From NCBI GenBank assembly GCA_012513515.1, contig JAAZCA010000007.1:1-27242 (forward strand): a stretch of 27,242 nt of DNA. The letters are read 5' to 3'. The first letter of the stretch is position 1. The number at the start of each line of letters is the position of its first letter. Under the pieces are notes generated by a model. That model was given only the letters and a program-made list of their open reading frames with translations. It was not told where the DNA came from and searched no databases. The DNA is from Myxococcales bacterium. Lineage in GTDB: Bacteria; UBA10199; 2-02-FULL-44-16; JAAZCA01. Positions 7,243-15,121 of this stretch are shown piece by piece. The translations under genes and the position numbers were made by a program.

Positions 7243-8283
7243 TCAGGTGAATCGCCTGTCGAACCAGGCCTTGACGGCTGCGTTTTGCCTATAAACATCG
7301 ATCGTAAAATCGACATGCCCTGGCGCATATCCATTGCCTATTATCATATCCACATCCATTCCAACCCCCTCAGCCCCCAGCGCCGCCTTCTGGAAGCTGG
7401 TAGCCATATTAAAAAAATATATTTTTCCACCCTGTTTGCACGCAAGCACCGACGACAACTCGGTCCCTTCCACGTTGGCAGTATTGATGATCAAGTCGCA
7501 CATCCTGCCGCCGGTCAATGAAGCGACGCCATCCAGTATCTCAGTAGGCCTCAGTGCATCCGCGACGAAGACCTCGTCCGCTATTCCCAGTCCTTTGAAA
7601 ATTTCTGCATTCGATTTGCTGAAGTCGGTCGCGATCAGCTTACAGTTCTCGCCCAGCTTCTGCCTGATTGCGGCCGCACAAAGTATTCCGGCCTTGCCGG
7701 TTCCTATTATGCAAATAGTATCGCCGGGCTTTACCAACCTGTCAGCCTGTGGGGCAGCCCCGGCCACATCGAGAAGGGCTAGGCAGACTCCGAGATCGAT
7801 CGCGGGTGGAATCCTCGCCAGTACGCCGGAATCGAATAAAATGGCCTTTCCTTCTATCTCTATCTGTTCGCTATCCTTTACGCGTATGATCCTGTCTATC
7901 TGTAGGGGGGTAAGCGTAAGCGAAACGAGAGTGCAGACATCATTTCCCACCTCAAGGCTAGCAGAGTTGGAATACTTTGGCCCCATCTGAGAGACCTTGC
8001 CGAGGAGCATCCCGCCCGATCCGGTAACAGGATTCATCTGCTTTCCCATTTTCTCAACATTTTCAAGAACCTGTCTGGCAACACCATCATGCCCCTCGCC
8101 GGATGCAAGCATCTGCCGAAAGGATGCCGAATCTATATTGAGGGTTCTGACATCTATAAGAATTTCATTGTCGTATATGGGAAGTGAATTATCGACCTTA
8201 GTCGCGGCCTGAGGAAGGGCTCCATCCGGAGAGATCACCCTGTGCCTTCCATACCTGTCGCCGCCGCTTCTGTAATTAATCAT
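7243..8283 (-). CDS. kdd: L-erythro-3,5-diaminohexanoate dehydrogenase
   Basis: A 346-residue NAD-dependent dehydrogenase. A Rossmann nucleotide-binding loop GTGKAG (194-199), preceded by DTICII, ends at an acidic second strand (LIATD), consistent with NAD. The N-terminal region (RVISPDGALPQAA, 15-27) and the LTPL stretch match the Kdd family. It oxidises 3,5-diaminohexanoate to 5-amino-3-oxohexanoate, the step after KamDE. It is the first gene of the operon, with kamA, kamD and kamE behind it. The partners needed to finish lysine fermentation, the cleavage enzyme Kce and the ammonia-lyase Kal, are absent from the window. The identification relies on both family resemblance and operon context. 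Confidence 0.88.
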   Translation of the reverse strand: MINYRSGGDRYGRHRVISPDGALPQAATKVDNSLPIYDNEILIDVRTLNIDSASFRQMLASGEGHDGVARQVLENVEKMGKQMNPVTGSGGMLLGKVSQMGPKYSNSASLEVGNDVCTLVSLTLTPLQIDRIIRVKDSEQIEIEGKAILFDSGVLARIPPAIDLGVCLALLDVAGAAPQADRLVKPGDTICIIGTGKAGILCAAAIRQKLGENCKLIATDFSKSNAEIFKGLGIADEVFVADALRPTEILDGVASLTGGRMCDLIINTANVEGTELSSVLACKQGGKIYFFNMATSFQKAALGAEGVGMDVDMIIGNGYAPGHVDFTIDVYRQNAAVKAWFDRRFT

Positions 8284-8316
8284 TTAATATTCTCTAGTTC
8301 TGTTGATTGGAGGATC

Positions 8317-8345
8317 GTTTAATCAGAAGAATAGTTCCAAGTCAA
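8317..8345 (-). promoter_or_regulatory. Candidate promoter of the kdd-kamADE operon
   Basis: On the minus strand TTGACT (8345-8340) is followed after 17 bases by TTAAAC (8322-8317). The -35 is good and the -10 is weak. It would give a leader of about 25-30 bases before the kdd ATG at 8283. No terminator or operator-like palindrome is seen between it and the gene. Confidence 0.35.
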
Positions 8346-8396
8346 TCGAACGCTGCTTTTTGGAACACTGATATTGAAGGGCATACAAGGATAAAA

Positions 8397-8612
8397 CTAC
8401 AGCAGATTCAACTGGTTAGATGGAATGGGGGGATTTTCACGGCGATCGGAGGATGGCACCAGCCTCCCATCGGACGATACCCTCTGACCGCAACGGGCAC
8501 ACCAACGCGAACCATCGAGCCTTCGCCTCATTCGGGAAGATTTGCACCTCGGACACCTGCATTTATCTATGCTGACCTGTTTCATGGTATGCGGATGCAC
8601 ATAACCCAGCAT
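8397..8612 (-). CDS. Small zinc-ribbon protein (possible gene)
   Basis: A 71-residue frame with a classic zinc-ribbon spacing: CPRC (Cys20, Cys23), 14 residues, then CARCG (Cys38, Cys41), with an extra Cys18. The core between is rich in Arg (SSRMRRRLDGSRW), as in small nucleic-acid-binding or transcription-associated ribbons. Two ATG codons are possible (8612, or 8585 giving MKQVSIDK), neither with a good ribosome binding site, so expression is uncertain. It lies in the 460-base space between the histone-like gene and kdd and reads the same way. A longer plus-strand frame across it lacks protein-like character. I do not assign a function. Confidence 0.5.
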   Translation of the reverse strand: MLGYVHPHTMKQVSIDKCRCPRCKSSRMRRRLDGSRWCARCGQRVSSDGRLVPSSDRRENPPIPSNQLNLL

Positions 8613-8696
8613 CTAGAACATTATCAACCCAAAAATCAATTTTTCGTAATGATCAAAAAATCAGCATTGCTCTCACTTGTAAGGAATGAAAAAAGA

Positions 8697-8727
8697 AAAG
8701 GCCCTCCCTGCAAAGGCGAGGGCCTTT
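8697..8727 (-). terminator. Rho-independent terminator of the histone-like gene
   Basis: AAAGGCCCTC (8697-8706) and GAGGGCCTTT (8718-8727) form a perfect 10-bp stem around an 11-base loop. Read on the minus strand the hairpin is followed by a T-rich run (TCTTTTTTC). It begins 17 bases past the stop of the histone-like gene. On the plus strand no T-run follows, so it serves the minus strand. Confidence 0.85.
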
Positions 8728-8744
8728 CCCAAAAAAATATAAAA

Positions 8745-9053
8745 TTATTTCTTGTTTAGCTTTTTTCTCTTCACATAGGACCATAGTTTTTTCGTCATAG
8801 CGCTAGGAGCGATAGGCGTCTTGCCAAAAACGTTCTCTACGGAATCATTGCAGCCCTTGAAGTTGATGGTGTAACCGCCGAAAGCTTTCTTGGAGCCCTT
8901 CCTCTTGCTAGTTCTCTTTACCTTCCTCTTGGTAGCTTTTTTCTTCTTCACTACTCTTTTTTTCTTCTTCACCGTCTTTTTCTTTTTCGCTACTTTCTTT
9001 TTCTTCTTCACTACCTTTTTCTTCTTTGCTACTTTCTTTTTCTTCTTCACCAT
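8745..9053 (-). CDS. Poly-lysine histone-H1-like protein with half SWIB-like domain
   Basis: A 102-residue, extremely basic protein. Residues 1-55 are a repeated block of four or five Lys followed by two small residues (KKKKKVA, KKKKVV, KKKKTV), like bacterial histone H1-type tails that coat DNA. The C-terminal 45 residues are ordered-looking and contain VFGKTPIAPSAMTKKLW followed by SYVKRKKL, which lines up with the first half of the SWIB/MDM2 fold (GK-x5-Ser/Thr-x3-KKLW-x-YI-x3-L). The stop comes exactly where the second half should begin. The strong ribosome binding site GGAGGGAATT precedes the ATG. It has its own terminator downstream, and ilvE's terminator separates it from ilvE, so it is likely a single-gene unit. 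A nucleoid-associated role is inferred. Confidence 0.8.
   Translation of the reverse strand: MVKKKKKVAKKKKVVKKKKKVAKKKKTVKKKKRVVKKKKATKRKVKRTSKRKGSKKAFGGYTINFKGCNDSVENVFGKTPIAPSAMTKKLWSYVKRKKLNKK
8925..9047 (-). repeat. Degenerate tandem Lys-codon repeat inside the histone-like gene
   Basis: About six copies of an 18-21-base unit made of AAG/AAA codons plus two codons for Val, Ala or Thr, seen on the plus strand as repeated TTCTTCTTCAC and CTACTTTCTTTT blocks. Such tracts change length easily by slippage in steps of 3, 18 or 21 bases without breaking the frame, so repeat number may vary between strains or be mis-assembled. Confidence 0.75.
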
Positions 9054-9164
9054 AATTCCCTCCGAAATTCTGGGCGCGCTCCTGACTAGGGAACTTGCGC
9101 CTAAGTTGACAACATTCCTGCAACTGACAATTTTTATATCAGATTAAGTCATAAAAAAAAATAA

Positions 9165-9195
9165 AAAAATCGCGCCCAAATAGGGCGCGATTTTT
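9165..9195 (-). terminator. Rho-independent terminator of ilvE
   Basis: AAAAATCGCGCCC (9165-9177) and GGGCGCGATTTTT (9183-9195) form a perfect 13-bp stem with the 5-base loop AAATA. On the minus strand the GC-rich core is followed by a long T-rich run, starting 32 bases after the ilvE stop. T and A runs on both sides make it look bidirectional, but no plus-strand gene ends here. Confidence 0.9.
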
Positions 9196-9226
9196 CATCC
9201 CGCTCGTAAAAACAGCTAAAAAACGA

Positions 9227-10144
9227 TCAAATTTTTGAGAGCCAGTGTTTGTAATAGTCGTCTTTGCCTCTAACTATATCGAAGTACGCCTTTTGGAGAC
9301 GCTGCGTTATGGGTCCAGGCTTGCCAGTGCCTATCGGGCGATCATCGACTTCCCTCACAGGAGTAACCTCGGCAGCCGTACCTACCACAAAAACCTCGTC
9401 ACAAAGATAGACGAAGTCCCTTGTGAATTTATCCTCGCGCACCTCCATGTTCATGTTTCTCGCAACGTGGATTATCGTGTCCCTAGTGATCCCTGGAAGG
9501 ATAGGAGAAGTGATTGGAGGAGTTATTATTACACCATCTTTCACGACGAAGATATTTTCACCGGTGCCCTCCGCCACATAGCCCATCGTATCGAGCATTA
9601 TGGCCTCCTGATATCCACCGGCTATCGCCTCCCTCTTGGCCAGAATTGAAGTCGTGTACTGACCGCATATTTTGCCTTGAACCATTCCGACATTGACGTG
9701 GTGCCTGTTGAAAGAAGATATCTTGGCTCGAATGCCGTTCTCAAGAGCCCCTTCGCCTAGATAGGCTCCCCACTCCCTCGCAACGATCGCAGCTCTAGTC
9801 CGGTTCACAGCAGCGAGGCCGAAAGAGCCCGCATCGCAGTACATTATCGGACGCAAATAGCATTCGTCGAATTCGTTTACCTTGACTGTCTTGATGTGCG
9901 CATCAATGAACTGTTCCAATGTAAATGGATTGTCCATCTTGAGTATCTTCAACCCGTTGAACATTCTTTGAGCGTGTTCTTTCAGACGAAAGATCGCGGA
10001 GCCCCCAGATGCGAGCTTGTAGCACCTTATTCCCTCAAAGGTCCCGAATCCGTAATGAAGGGTTTGGCTCATAACAGAGACCCTTGCATCGCTGTTGTCC
10101 ACAAACTCTCCATCCATCCAAATCTTTTTACCTTCTCTAGTCAT
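9227..10144 (-). CDS. ilvE: Branched-chain amino acid aminotransferase
   Basis: A 305-residue fold-type IV PLP transaminase, the usual IlvE length. The N-terminal KIWMDGEFVDNSDARVSV, then HYGFGTFEGIR (30-40), is the family start. Lys158 in QGKICGQY is the expected PLP lysine (position of Lys160 in the E. coli enzyme). EAIMLDTMGYVAEGTGENIF is the conserved Glu/cofactor region. It interconverts Leu, Ile and Val with their 2-oxo acids using glutamate. The ATG has the strong ribosome binding site GGAGG. It stands alone between the transglycosylase gene and the histone-like gene, not in an ilv operon, so it could serve either synthesis or breakdown. A D-amino-acid aminotransferase is less likely given the length and motifs. 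Confidence 0.92.
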   Translation of the reverse strand: MTREGKKIWMDGEFVDNSDARVSVMSQTLHYGFGTFEGIRCYKLASGGSAIFRLKEHAQRMFNGLKILKMDNPFTLEQFIDAHIKTVKVNEFDECYLRPIMYCDAGSFGLAAVNRTRAAIVAREWGAYLGEGALENGIRAKISSFNRHHVNVGMVQGKICGQYTTSILAKREAIAGGYQEAIMLDTMGYVAEGTGENIFVVKDGVIITPPITSPILPGITRDTIIHVARNMNMEVREDKFTRDFVYLCDEVFVVGTAAEVTPVREVDDRPIGTGKPGPITQRLQKAYFDIVRGKDDYYKHWLSKI

Positions 10145-10248
10145 GATTCCTCCGTATTAGATTTCCTGCGTTTATGGAACGCCTGAGACTTAGCACCGAA
10201 GGCAAGAAAGGCAACCTCAAAATCTCGAAGCTATTTCGGAGATAAATG

Positions 10249-12330
10249 TCAATTTTTCCTTATTGTAAGCTTGGTCCCCGGCTTGACGCTCGACGGATCT
10301 CCGAGGTTATTCCATCTCTGTATATCTGCTATAGAAACTCTATGCATTCTGGCAATTCCCCAGAGCGTATCACCCGATTTGACGTTGTAAACCAGATCCG
10401 GAGTGAGCTCGGCAACTTCTAATTTTTCTTCTGTGGGGTGCGCCATAGCCTCTGGAGCGGGAGATGCGGAAGCGACAACGATCTGCTTCGGAGGCGCGCT
10501 CTTTGCGACACCTACGTACACAGGACTCGACGATCCTTTTATCTTTATTTTGGTTCCAGCCCTCAGAGTACGTGGATTTTTTATAGAATTCCACTTCATC
10601 AGATCAGAGGTAGAAACCTTGTGCCTGTTTGCTATTCCGCCCAACGTCTCACCCGGCTTTATCGTGTATGTGAAAAAACTTTCGGAATTAGATGAATCAT
10701 TTTGTGTGATACTCGCCACAGACGGTATCGATGCGCTCGGCTCTACATCCTGAACAGACTCGGCCGCAAAGGTTTCAGATGGGGAAGATGACGGAACCTC
10801 TTTCGATACCGCCCGGGAAGCAAGGCTCAACTTCTGCCCCGCCCTAAGCTTTGACGGGTCGTCTATGCCGTTTATCTCCATCAAATTTTTAACAGAGGTC
10901 CCGTATTTACTCGCTATGGCACCAAGGGTGTCCCCTCTAGCCACGATATGAACGCCGACTGAAGCGTTTCCAGACTGACGAGGCGATGATGATGCGGGAG
11001 ATTCCGACGAGGCGGTTCTGACATCGACGTAGAGCTTCAGCTTCTGGCCTGCACGTACCATAGCTTTTTTGTTGAGGTTGTTCCAACTCTTGAGTTGTGA
11101 AACAGTCACCCCGTGTTTAGAGGCTATCGCGCCTGCCGTCTCTCCAGCTCTGACAACATGAAAAGACATTTTTTTCGTCGATGACGACGATTTACTTGAC
11201 GAAGAATCATTGGCGGCAACAGCCGCTGCCGCGACACTGCCTTTCACAGGAATAGTCAAAGTCATTCCTCTTTTGAGATGACCATGACGATTTATATTGT
11301 TTGCAACAGCGACAGCATTTATAGAAACCTTGTAACGCTTGGCAATCTTACTGAGGGTATCTCCCTTTTTCACGATATGATGTACTATACGAACTCTTTC
11401 TTCCCGTGGAATGGCAGCATATTTTTCACCAAAACTCTCGCTGGTTCCCTTGGGGATTCTTATCTCGGTAGGACCTGAGGGAGGAGTTACACCCCCTACC
11501 AAATGAGGATTGAGCCACCTTATTTCCTCAATATCGGAATTAGAGCACTTTGCGATAACATTGAGATCCGTTTGGCTATCCAAGAGATAAGTATCAAAAT
11601 CGAGAGGGGCGTGATATTCAATATTGGTGAATCCAAATTTTTCCGGCATTTTTGCTATTATTGCCGCAGCTATAAACTTCGGAACATAATCCCTCGTCTC
11701 TGCTCGCAATGCATTGCGATCATCAGCCATCACCCAAAAATTTTTGCTGCCTGTTATGCTAATGGCCTTTTTGACGCGTCCGGGTCCGGCATTGTACCCT
11801 ACCATGGCCAGATACCAATCCCCATAATCCTTATAAAGATCCCTAAAAAGCCTGGCCGCAGCCCTTGTCGCCTTGTAGGGGTCCCTTCGTTCGTCAACCC
11901 AGTCGTCGGATGAAAGGCCGTACATCTTACCGGTCGATCTTATAAACTGCCACAACCCTGCCGCATGGGCCCTCGAATAAGCGTGCGGGCTGAAACCGCT
12001 TTCGATAAGCGATATGTACACCAAATCCTGAGGAAGTCCCTCCTCCTTTAGAATCTGGCGCATCATCGGTATGTACCGCCCGGACCTCTCGAGATAGAGC
12101 TGAAATCTCTTTCGCCCCGCCCCCTGAAAATATTCCACCCATGCGATGACGCGGTCGTTCACCTCTATGGGAATATCGAATTTTGGAAGAGTCCCGGGCT
12201 CGCCGCGGAGAAGGCGGGAGGCGTCCATGGATGATCTGCTTCTTTTTCCATCAGCACACCCCGATAGGGCAGCTACGGAAATGATAGCTAGAAAAATGGT
12301 CAGGGTCCTGCATGCTATGGATTTCATCAT
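10249..12330 (-). CDS. mltD: Lipoprotein lytic transglycosylase (MltD-like) with five LysM domains
   Basis: About 693 residues. A signal peptide ends in the lipobox LSGC (Cys near 25), so it is membrane-anchored. The SLT domain (about 90-200) has the catalytic Glu in ISLIESGFSPHA and the family motifs AAGLWQFI and MVGYNAGPGRV; it cleaves the MurNAc-GlcNAc bond to give 1,6-anhydro ends. Five LysM repeats follow (starting near VHHIVKKGDTL, FHVVRAGETA, VHIVARGDTL, YTIKPGETL and YNVKSGDTL), joined by Ser/Pro-rich linkers, and bind glycan chains. An upstream in-frame ATG at 12357 overlaps the -10 box of the promoter, so the real start is ATG 12330 or the adjacent 12327. E. coli MltD usually has two or three LysM repeats; five is long. 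Confidence 0.9.
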   Translation of the reverse strand: MMKSIACRTLTIFLAIISVAALSGCADGKRSRSSMDASRLLRGEPGTLPKFDIPIEVNDRVIAWVEYFQGAGRKRFQLYLERSGRYIPMMRQILKEEGLPQDLVYISLIESGFSPHAYSRAHAAGLWQFIRSTGKMYGLSSDDWVDERRDPYKATRAAARLFRDLYKDYGDWYLAMVGYNAGPGRVKKAISITGSKNFWVMADDRNALRAETRDYVPKFIAAAIIAKMPEKFGFTNIEYHAPLDFDTYLLDSQTDLNVIAKCSNSDIEEIRWLNPHLVGGVTPPSGPTEIRIPKGTSESFGEKYAAIPREERVRIVHHIVKKGDTLSKIAKRYKVSINAVAVANNINRHGHLKRGMTLTIPVKGSVAAAAVAANDSSSSKSSSSTKKMSFHVVRAGETAGAIASKHGVTVSQLKSWNNLNKKAMVRAGQKLKLYVDVRTASSESPASSSPRQSGNASVGVHIVARGDTLGAIASKYGTSVKNLMEINGIDDPSKLRAGQKLSLASRAVSKEVPSSSPSETFAAESVQDVEPSASIPSVASITQNDSSNSESFFTYTIKPGETLGGIANRHKVSTSDLMKWNSIKNPRTLRAGTKIKIKGSSSPVYVGVAKSAPPKQIVVASASPAPEAMAHPTEEKLEVAELTPDLVYNVKSGDTLWGIARMHRVSIADIQRWNNLGDPSSVKPGTKLTIRKN

Positions 12331-12355
12331 TATCACCCGTCTATAATGTGACTGC

Positions 12356-12385
12356 ATTATAGCCCATCTAAAGAGGCGATGTCAA
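12356..12385 (-). promoter_or_regulatory. Consensus sigma70-type promoter of the transglycosylase gene
   Basis: On the minus strand TTGACA (12385-12380), an 18-base spacer, then TATAAT (12361-12356): both hexamers match consensus exactly. Transcription should start near 12349, giving a leader of about 20 bases that contains GGGTG ahead of the ATGATG at 12330-12325. It separates this gene from the dcw operon and rules out the earlier ATG at 12357. Confidence 0.85.
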
Positions 12386-12466
12386 AAACGGGACGAAAGC
12401 GAAACTTTTCTCGGAATGGAATATACCGACTGTTCGCCCTCGCCCCGCCTTAGAATATTAGTTCAA

Positions 12467-13768
12467 TCAATCCGCCTGTTTGCGCAAGAATGTAGGAATG
12501 TCATACTCATCATTTTGAAACTCCAACACTCCGATATCGCGCGTAAGCTCTCTGAAATCTCCTCCAATCTCCTCCTGCTTTGATGCAGATCCGAGGGAGC
12601 TTACTGAAAACGCATTTGAAGATGGAGAATGCCTCGTAGCGCCGGCTGGATACGATGAAATGGGCTTCACCATGACCGGAGCCGGAGAGAGAGTCGGCTG
12701 CGATACCTGCTCCGGCTGAACGTTCACCGCCGGAATCTTCACAGAATTCGCCTGAGCGCTTATCCCGTAAGAGGTGGAAGTGGCCACCGCAGGCCTTGCA
12801 ACTCTCGCAAGCGGTTTGTTGAACCCGGTCGCTATGACTGTTACGCGAACTTCATCCTTCATCTTGCCGTCGATGACGGCGCCGAAGAGGATATTGGCAT
12901 CCTCGTGAGCCTCCTCCTGGACGAGTTTCGAGGCTTCGCTGATTTCGTGAAGTGTCATATTTTCGCCGCCAGTGATATTGATCAATATGCCAGTGGCTCC
13001 CTTGATCGATGTATCCTCAAGCAGGGGTGAGGAAATGGCCTTCGTAGCCGCATCCAAAGCCCTGCCTTCGCCGACCGAAGATCCTGTCCCCATCAGTGCC
13101 ATTCCCATCTCGTTCATCACCGTTCTCACATCGGCAAAATCGAGGTTGATGAGGCCGTGAACGACAATCAAGTCGGATATTCCCTTAACGGCCTGATGCA
13201 GGACCTGATCGGCCTGTTTGAATGCGTCGAGAACCGTCATGTCGCTGGAGACAACTTCTAGAAGTTTTTCATTGGGAATGGTGATTAGCGTATCCACCGC
13301 ACCCCTCAGTTCAGCAATCCCGCGATCGGCCTGAAGAGAACGATGCCTTCCTTCGAAAGTGAAAGGCCTTGTCACTACGCCGACTGTAAGCGCGCCGAGC
13401 TCTTTCGCTATCTTCGCAATCACCGGTGCACCGCCGGTTCCGGTTCCGCCTCCCATCCCGGCTGTGATAAAAACCATATCCGCACCTTCGAGATATTCGG
13501 CTATCGCCCTCTGATCTTCGAGGGCCGCATTTTTGCCGACATCCGGGTTGGCTCCAGCCCCGAGGCCCTTCGTAAGCTCGCGGCCGATCTGGATTTTAGT
13601 TGGGGCGAGGCTGGCCCTCAGGCACTGCATGTCCGTATTGGCTGCTATAAAATCGACTCCGTCGATGCCGCACTCAACCATGGTATTAACCGCGTTTCCA
13701 CCGCCGCCTCCTACGCCTATCACCTTTATCTTAGCATTCTGAGAGTGTTTTTCTATTAGTTCGAACAT
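12467..13768 (-). CDS. ftsZ: Cell division GTPase FtsZ
   Basis: A 433-residue tubulin-like GTPase that forms the Z-ring. The signature loop [10 protein letters not shown] is at 104-113, and the synergy (T7) loop NLDFADV (207-213) carries Asp209 and Asp212 for GTP hydrolysis in the next subunit. A variable linker rich in Pro, Ser and Val runs from about 320 to 410. The C-terminal conserved peptide, [13 protein letters not shown], is the docking site for FtsA and other partners. The strong GGAGG ribosome binding site precedes the ATG. It is the last gene of the dcw cluster, 44 bases after ftsA. No clear hairpin terminator is seen in the 100 bases behind it. Confidence 0.98.
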   Translation of the reverse strand: MFELIEKHSQNAKIKVIGVGGGGGNAVNTMVECGIDGVDFIAANTDMQCLRASLAPTKIQIGRELTKGLGAGANPDVGKNAALEDQRAIAEYLEGADMVFITAGMGGGTGTGGAPVIAKIAKELGALTVGVVTRPFTFEGRHRSLQADRGIAELRGAVDTLITIPNEKLLEVVSSDMTVLDAFKQADQVLHQAVKGISDLIVVHGLINLDFADVRTVMNEMGMALMGTGSSVGEGRALDAATKAISSPLLEDTSIKGATGILINITGGENMTLHEISEASKLVQEEAHEDANILFGAVIDGKMKDEVRVTVIATGFNKPLARVARPAVATSTSYGISAQANSVKIPAVNVQPEQVSQPTLSPAPVMVKPISSYPAGATRHSPSSNAFSVSSLGSASKQEEIGGDFRELTRDIGVLEFQNDEYDIPTFLRKQAD

Positions 13769-13812
13769 AATTCCTCCATTTCAATTTCAATGGTTAATTG
13801 GTGAAGCCGCGG

Positions 13813-15042
13813 TTAAAAAATTTCCCCCAGCCATTCCCTCATTCTGCCTATCACCTTGGTGTGAACATTGCGCTCCTTGACCTTGAAGCGCTTGTCCTGC
13901 CTTTCGGCGTTGGCACCTGACATCACGAGGCCCACACCTGTAGCGTACATCGGATATTTAACAACATCCACCAGACCGCCTATCTTTTTTGGGATTCCCT
14001 TTCTGACCGGGAGGTTGAATACCTGCTCGGCAAGAGCATCGGAGCCATCGAGCATGGAAGTTCCTCCGGTGACAACAATGCCGGCGGCTATCATCTCCTC
14101 ATAGCCGGATCTGACTATTTCCTTCTGAACAAGGGTAAAGATCTCCTCCATCCTCGGCTCCAAAATCTCAGCGAGTATCTGCCTTGAGAGAACTCTCGGC
14201 ACCCTTCCCCCAACCGAAGGCACCTCTATCGTCTCATCCTTGTGGACGAGCCCGGCTGTACAGCATCCGTACCTCTGCTTGATCTTCTCGGCCTCGTGAG
14301 CGGGAGTTCTGAGACCTACTGCGACGTCGTTGGTCAGATGGTGCCCCCCCAACGTGAGAACGGCCGTATAAACTATCGACCCGCCTGAATAAATCGCTAT
14401 ATCGGTGGTACCTCCACCTATATCGACGAGGGCCACGCCGAGCTCCTTCTCATCGGGCGACAAGACTGCCTCGGACGATGCGAGCTGTTGCAGAACTATG
14501 TCATTGACGTTGAGTCCCGCCCTGTTGCAGCACTTTATTATGTTCTGTGCTGAAGTTACCGCGCCTGTAACTATGTGAACTTTCGCTTCCAAGCGAACCC
14601 CGCTCATTCCAACAGGATCCTTCACGCCATCCTGATCATCGACGATGAACTGTTGAGGAATCACGTGAATGACTTCGCGATCAAGAGGGATAGAAACCGC
14701 TTGTGCGGCATCTATCACCCTATCGACATCGGAAGAACAGACTTCCCTGTCTTTGATGGCAACTATACCATGACTGTTGATTCCCTTGATATGGCCACCG
14801 CCTATCCCGGCAAATGCGCTGGTTATTTCGCACCCGGCCATAAGCTCGGCCTCCTCGACCGCCTTCTTGATCGATGAGACAGTGCTCTCTATGTTTATTA
14901 CGACTCCCTTTCGCATCCCTTTTGAAGGGTGTGTTCCGATCCCGACGATGTCTATTCCGTCATCCGTGACTTCGCCGACGATCGCGCAAATCTTGGTGGT
15001 ACCTATGTCGAGGCCTACCACCAAATCATCCCTCTTAGCCAT
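13813..15042 (-). CDS. ftsA: Cell division protein FtsA (actin-like)
   Basis: A 409-residue actin/Hsp70-fold ATPase that tethers FtsZ to the membrane. The phosphate-1 motif VVGLDIGTTKICAIVGEV lies near the N-terminus and the phosphate-2 motif VALVDIGGGTTDIAIYS near the middle; the adenosine motif GIVVTGGTSMLDG comes later. The last residues, GRMREWLGEIF, look like the amphipathic membrane-targeting helix. The ATG at 15042 is chosen because GAGGGGGAAGGAA precedes it and MAKRDDLVVGLDIG is the typical FtsA start; the longer open frame begins only with a TTG. A 79-base gap separates it from ftsQ, larger than elsewhere in the cluster, so an internal promoter is possible though none is convincing. 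Confidence 0.97.
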   Translation of the reverse strand: MAKRDDLVVGLDIGTTKICAIVGEVTDDGIDIVGIGTHPSKGMRKGVVINIESTVSSIKKAVEEAELMAGCEITSAFAGIGGGHIKGINSHGIVAIKDREVCSSDVDRVIDAAQAVSIPLDREVIHVIPQQFIVDDQDGVKDPVGMSGVRLEAKVHIVTGAVTSAQNIIKCCNRAGLNVNDIVLQQLASSEAVLSPDEKELGVALVDIGGGTTDIAIYSGGSIVYTAVLTLGGHHLTNDVAVGLRTPAHEAEKIKQRYGCCTAGLVHKDETIEVPSVGGRVPRVLSRQILAEILEPRMEEIFTLVQKEIVRSGYEEMIAAGIVVTGGTSMLDGSDALAEQVFNLPVRKGIPKKIGGLVDVVKYPMYATGVGLVMSGANAERQDKRFKVKERNVHTKVIGRMREWLGEIF

Positions 15043-15121
15043 TTCCTTCCCCCTCTCTCTCGTGCATGAACCCAAAGGATTTGAACTATCGTTATTGCAT
15101 CACAGCACAAGTCTTTTGAGC

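Noticed and set aside
7334-7990. A 218-codon plus-strand frame opposite kdd.
   Set aside because: It is fully antisense to a well-supported dehydrogenase; its Ser/Pro/Ile-rich sequence is typical of a reverse-strand shadow.
8307-8759. A 150-codon plus-strand frame spanning the gap between kdd and the histone-like gene.
   Set aside because: Its composition is unlike a protein, it runs through the terminator hairpin and into the end of the histone-like gene, and it is antisense to the better-supported zinc-ribbon frame.
8890-9147. A Phe-rich plus-strand frame that looks like a membrane protein.
   Set aside because: It is the antisense of the Lys-codon repeat (TTC/TTT from GAA/AAA), a predictable artefact.
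12361-12466. A terminator behind ftsZ at the end of the dcw operon.
   Set aside because: I found no GC-rich hairpin followed by a T-run here, so none is reported; read-through or factor-dependent ending is possible.
15043-15121. A possible internal promoter in the 79-base ftsQ-ftsA gap.
   Set aside because: TTGTGC and GATAGT can be picked out but their spacing is wrong; nothing rises above chance.
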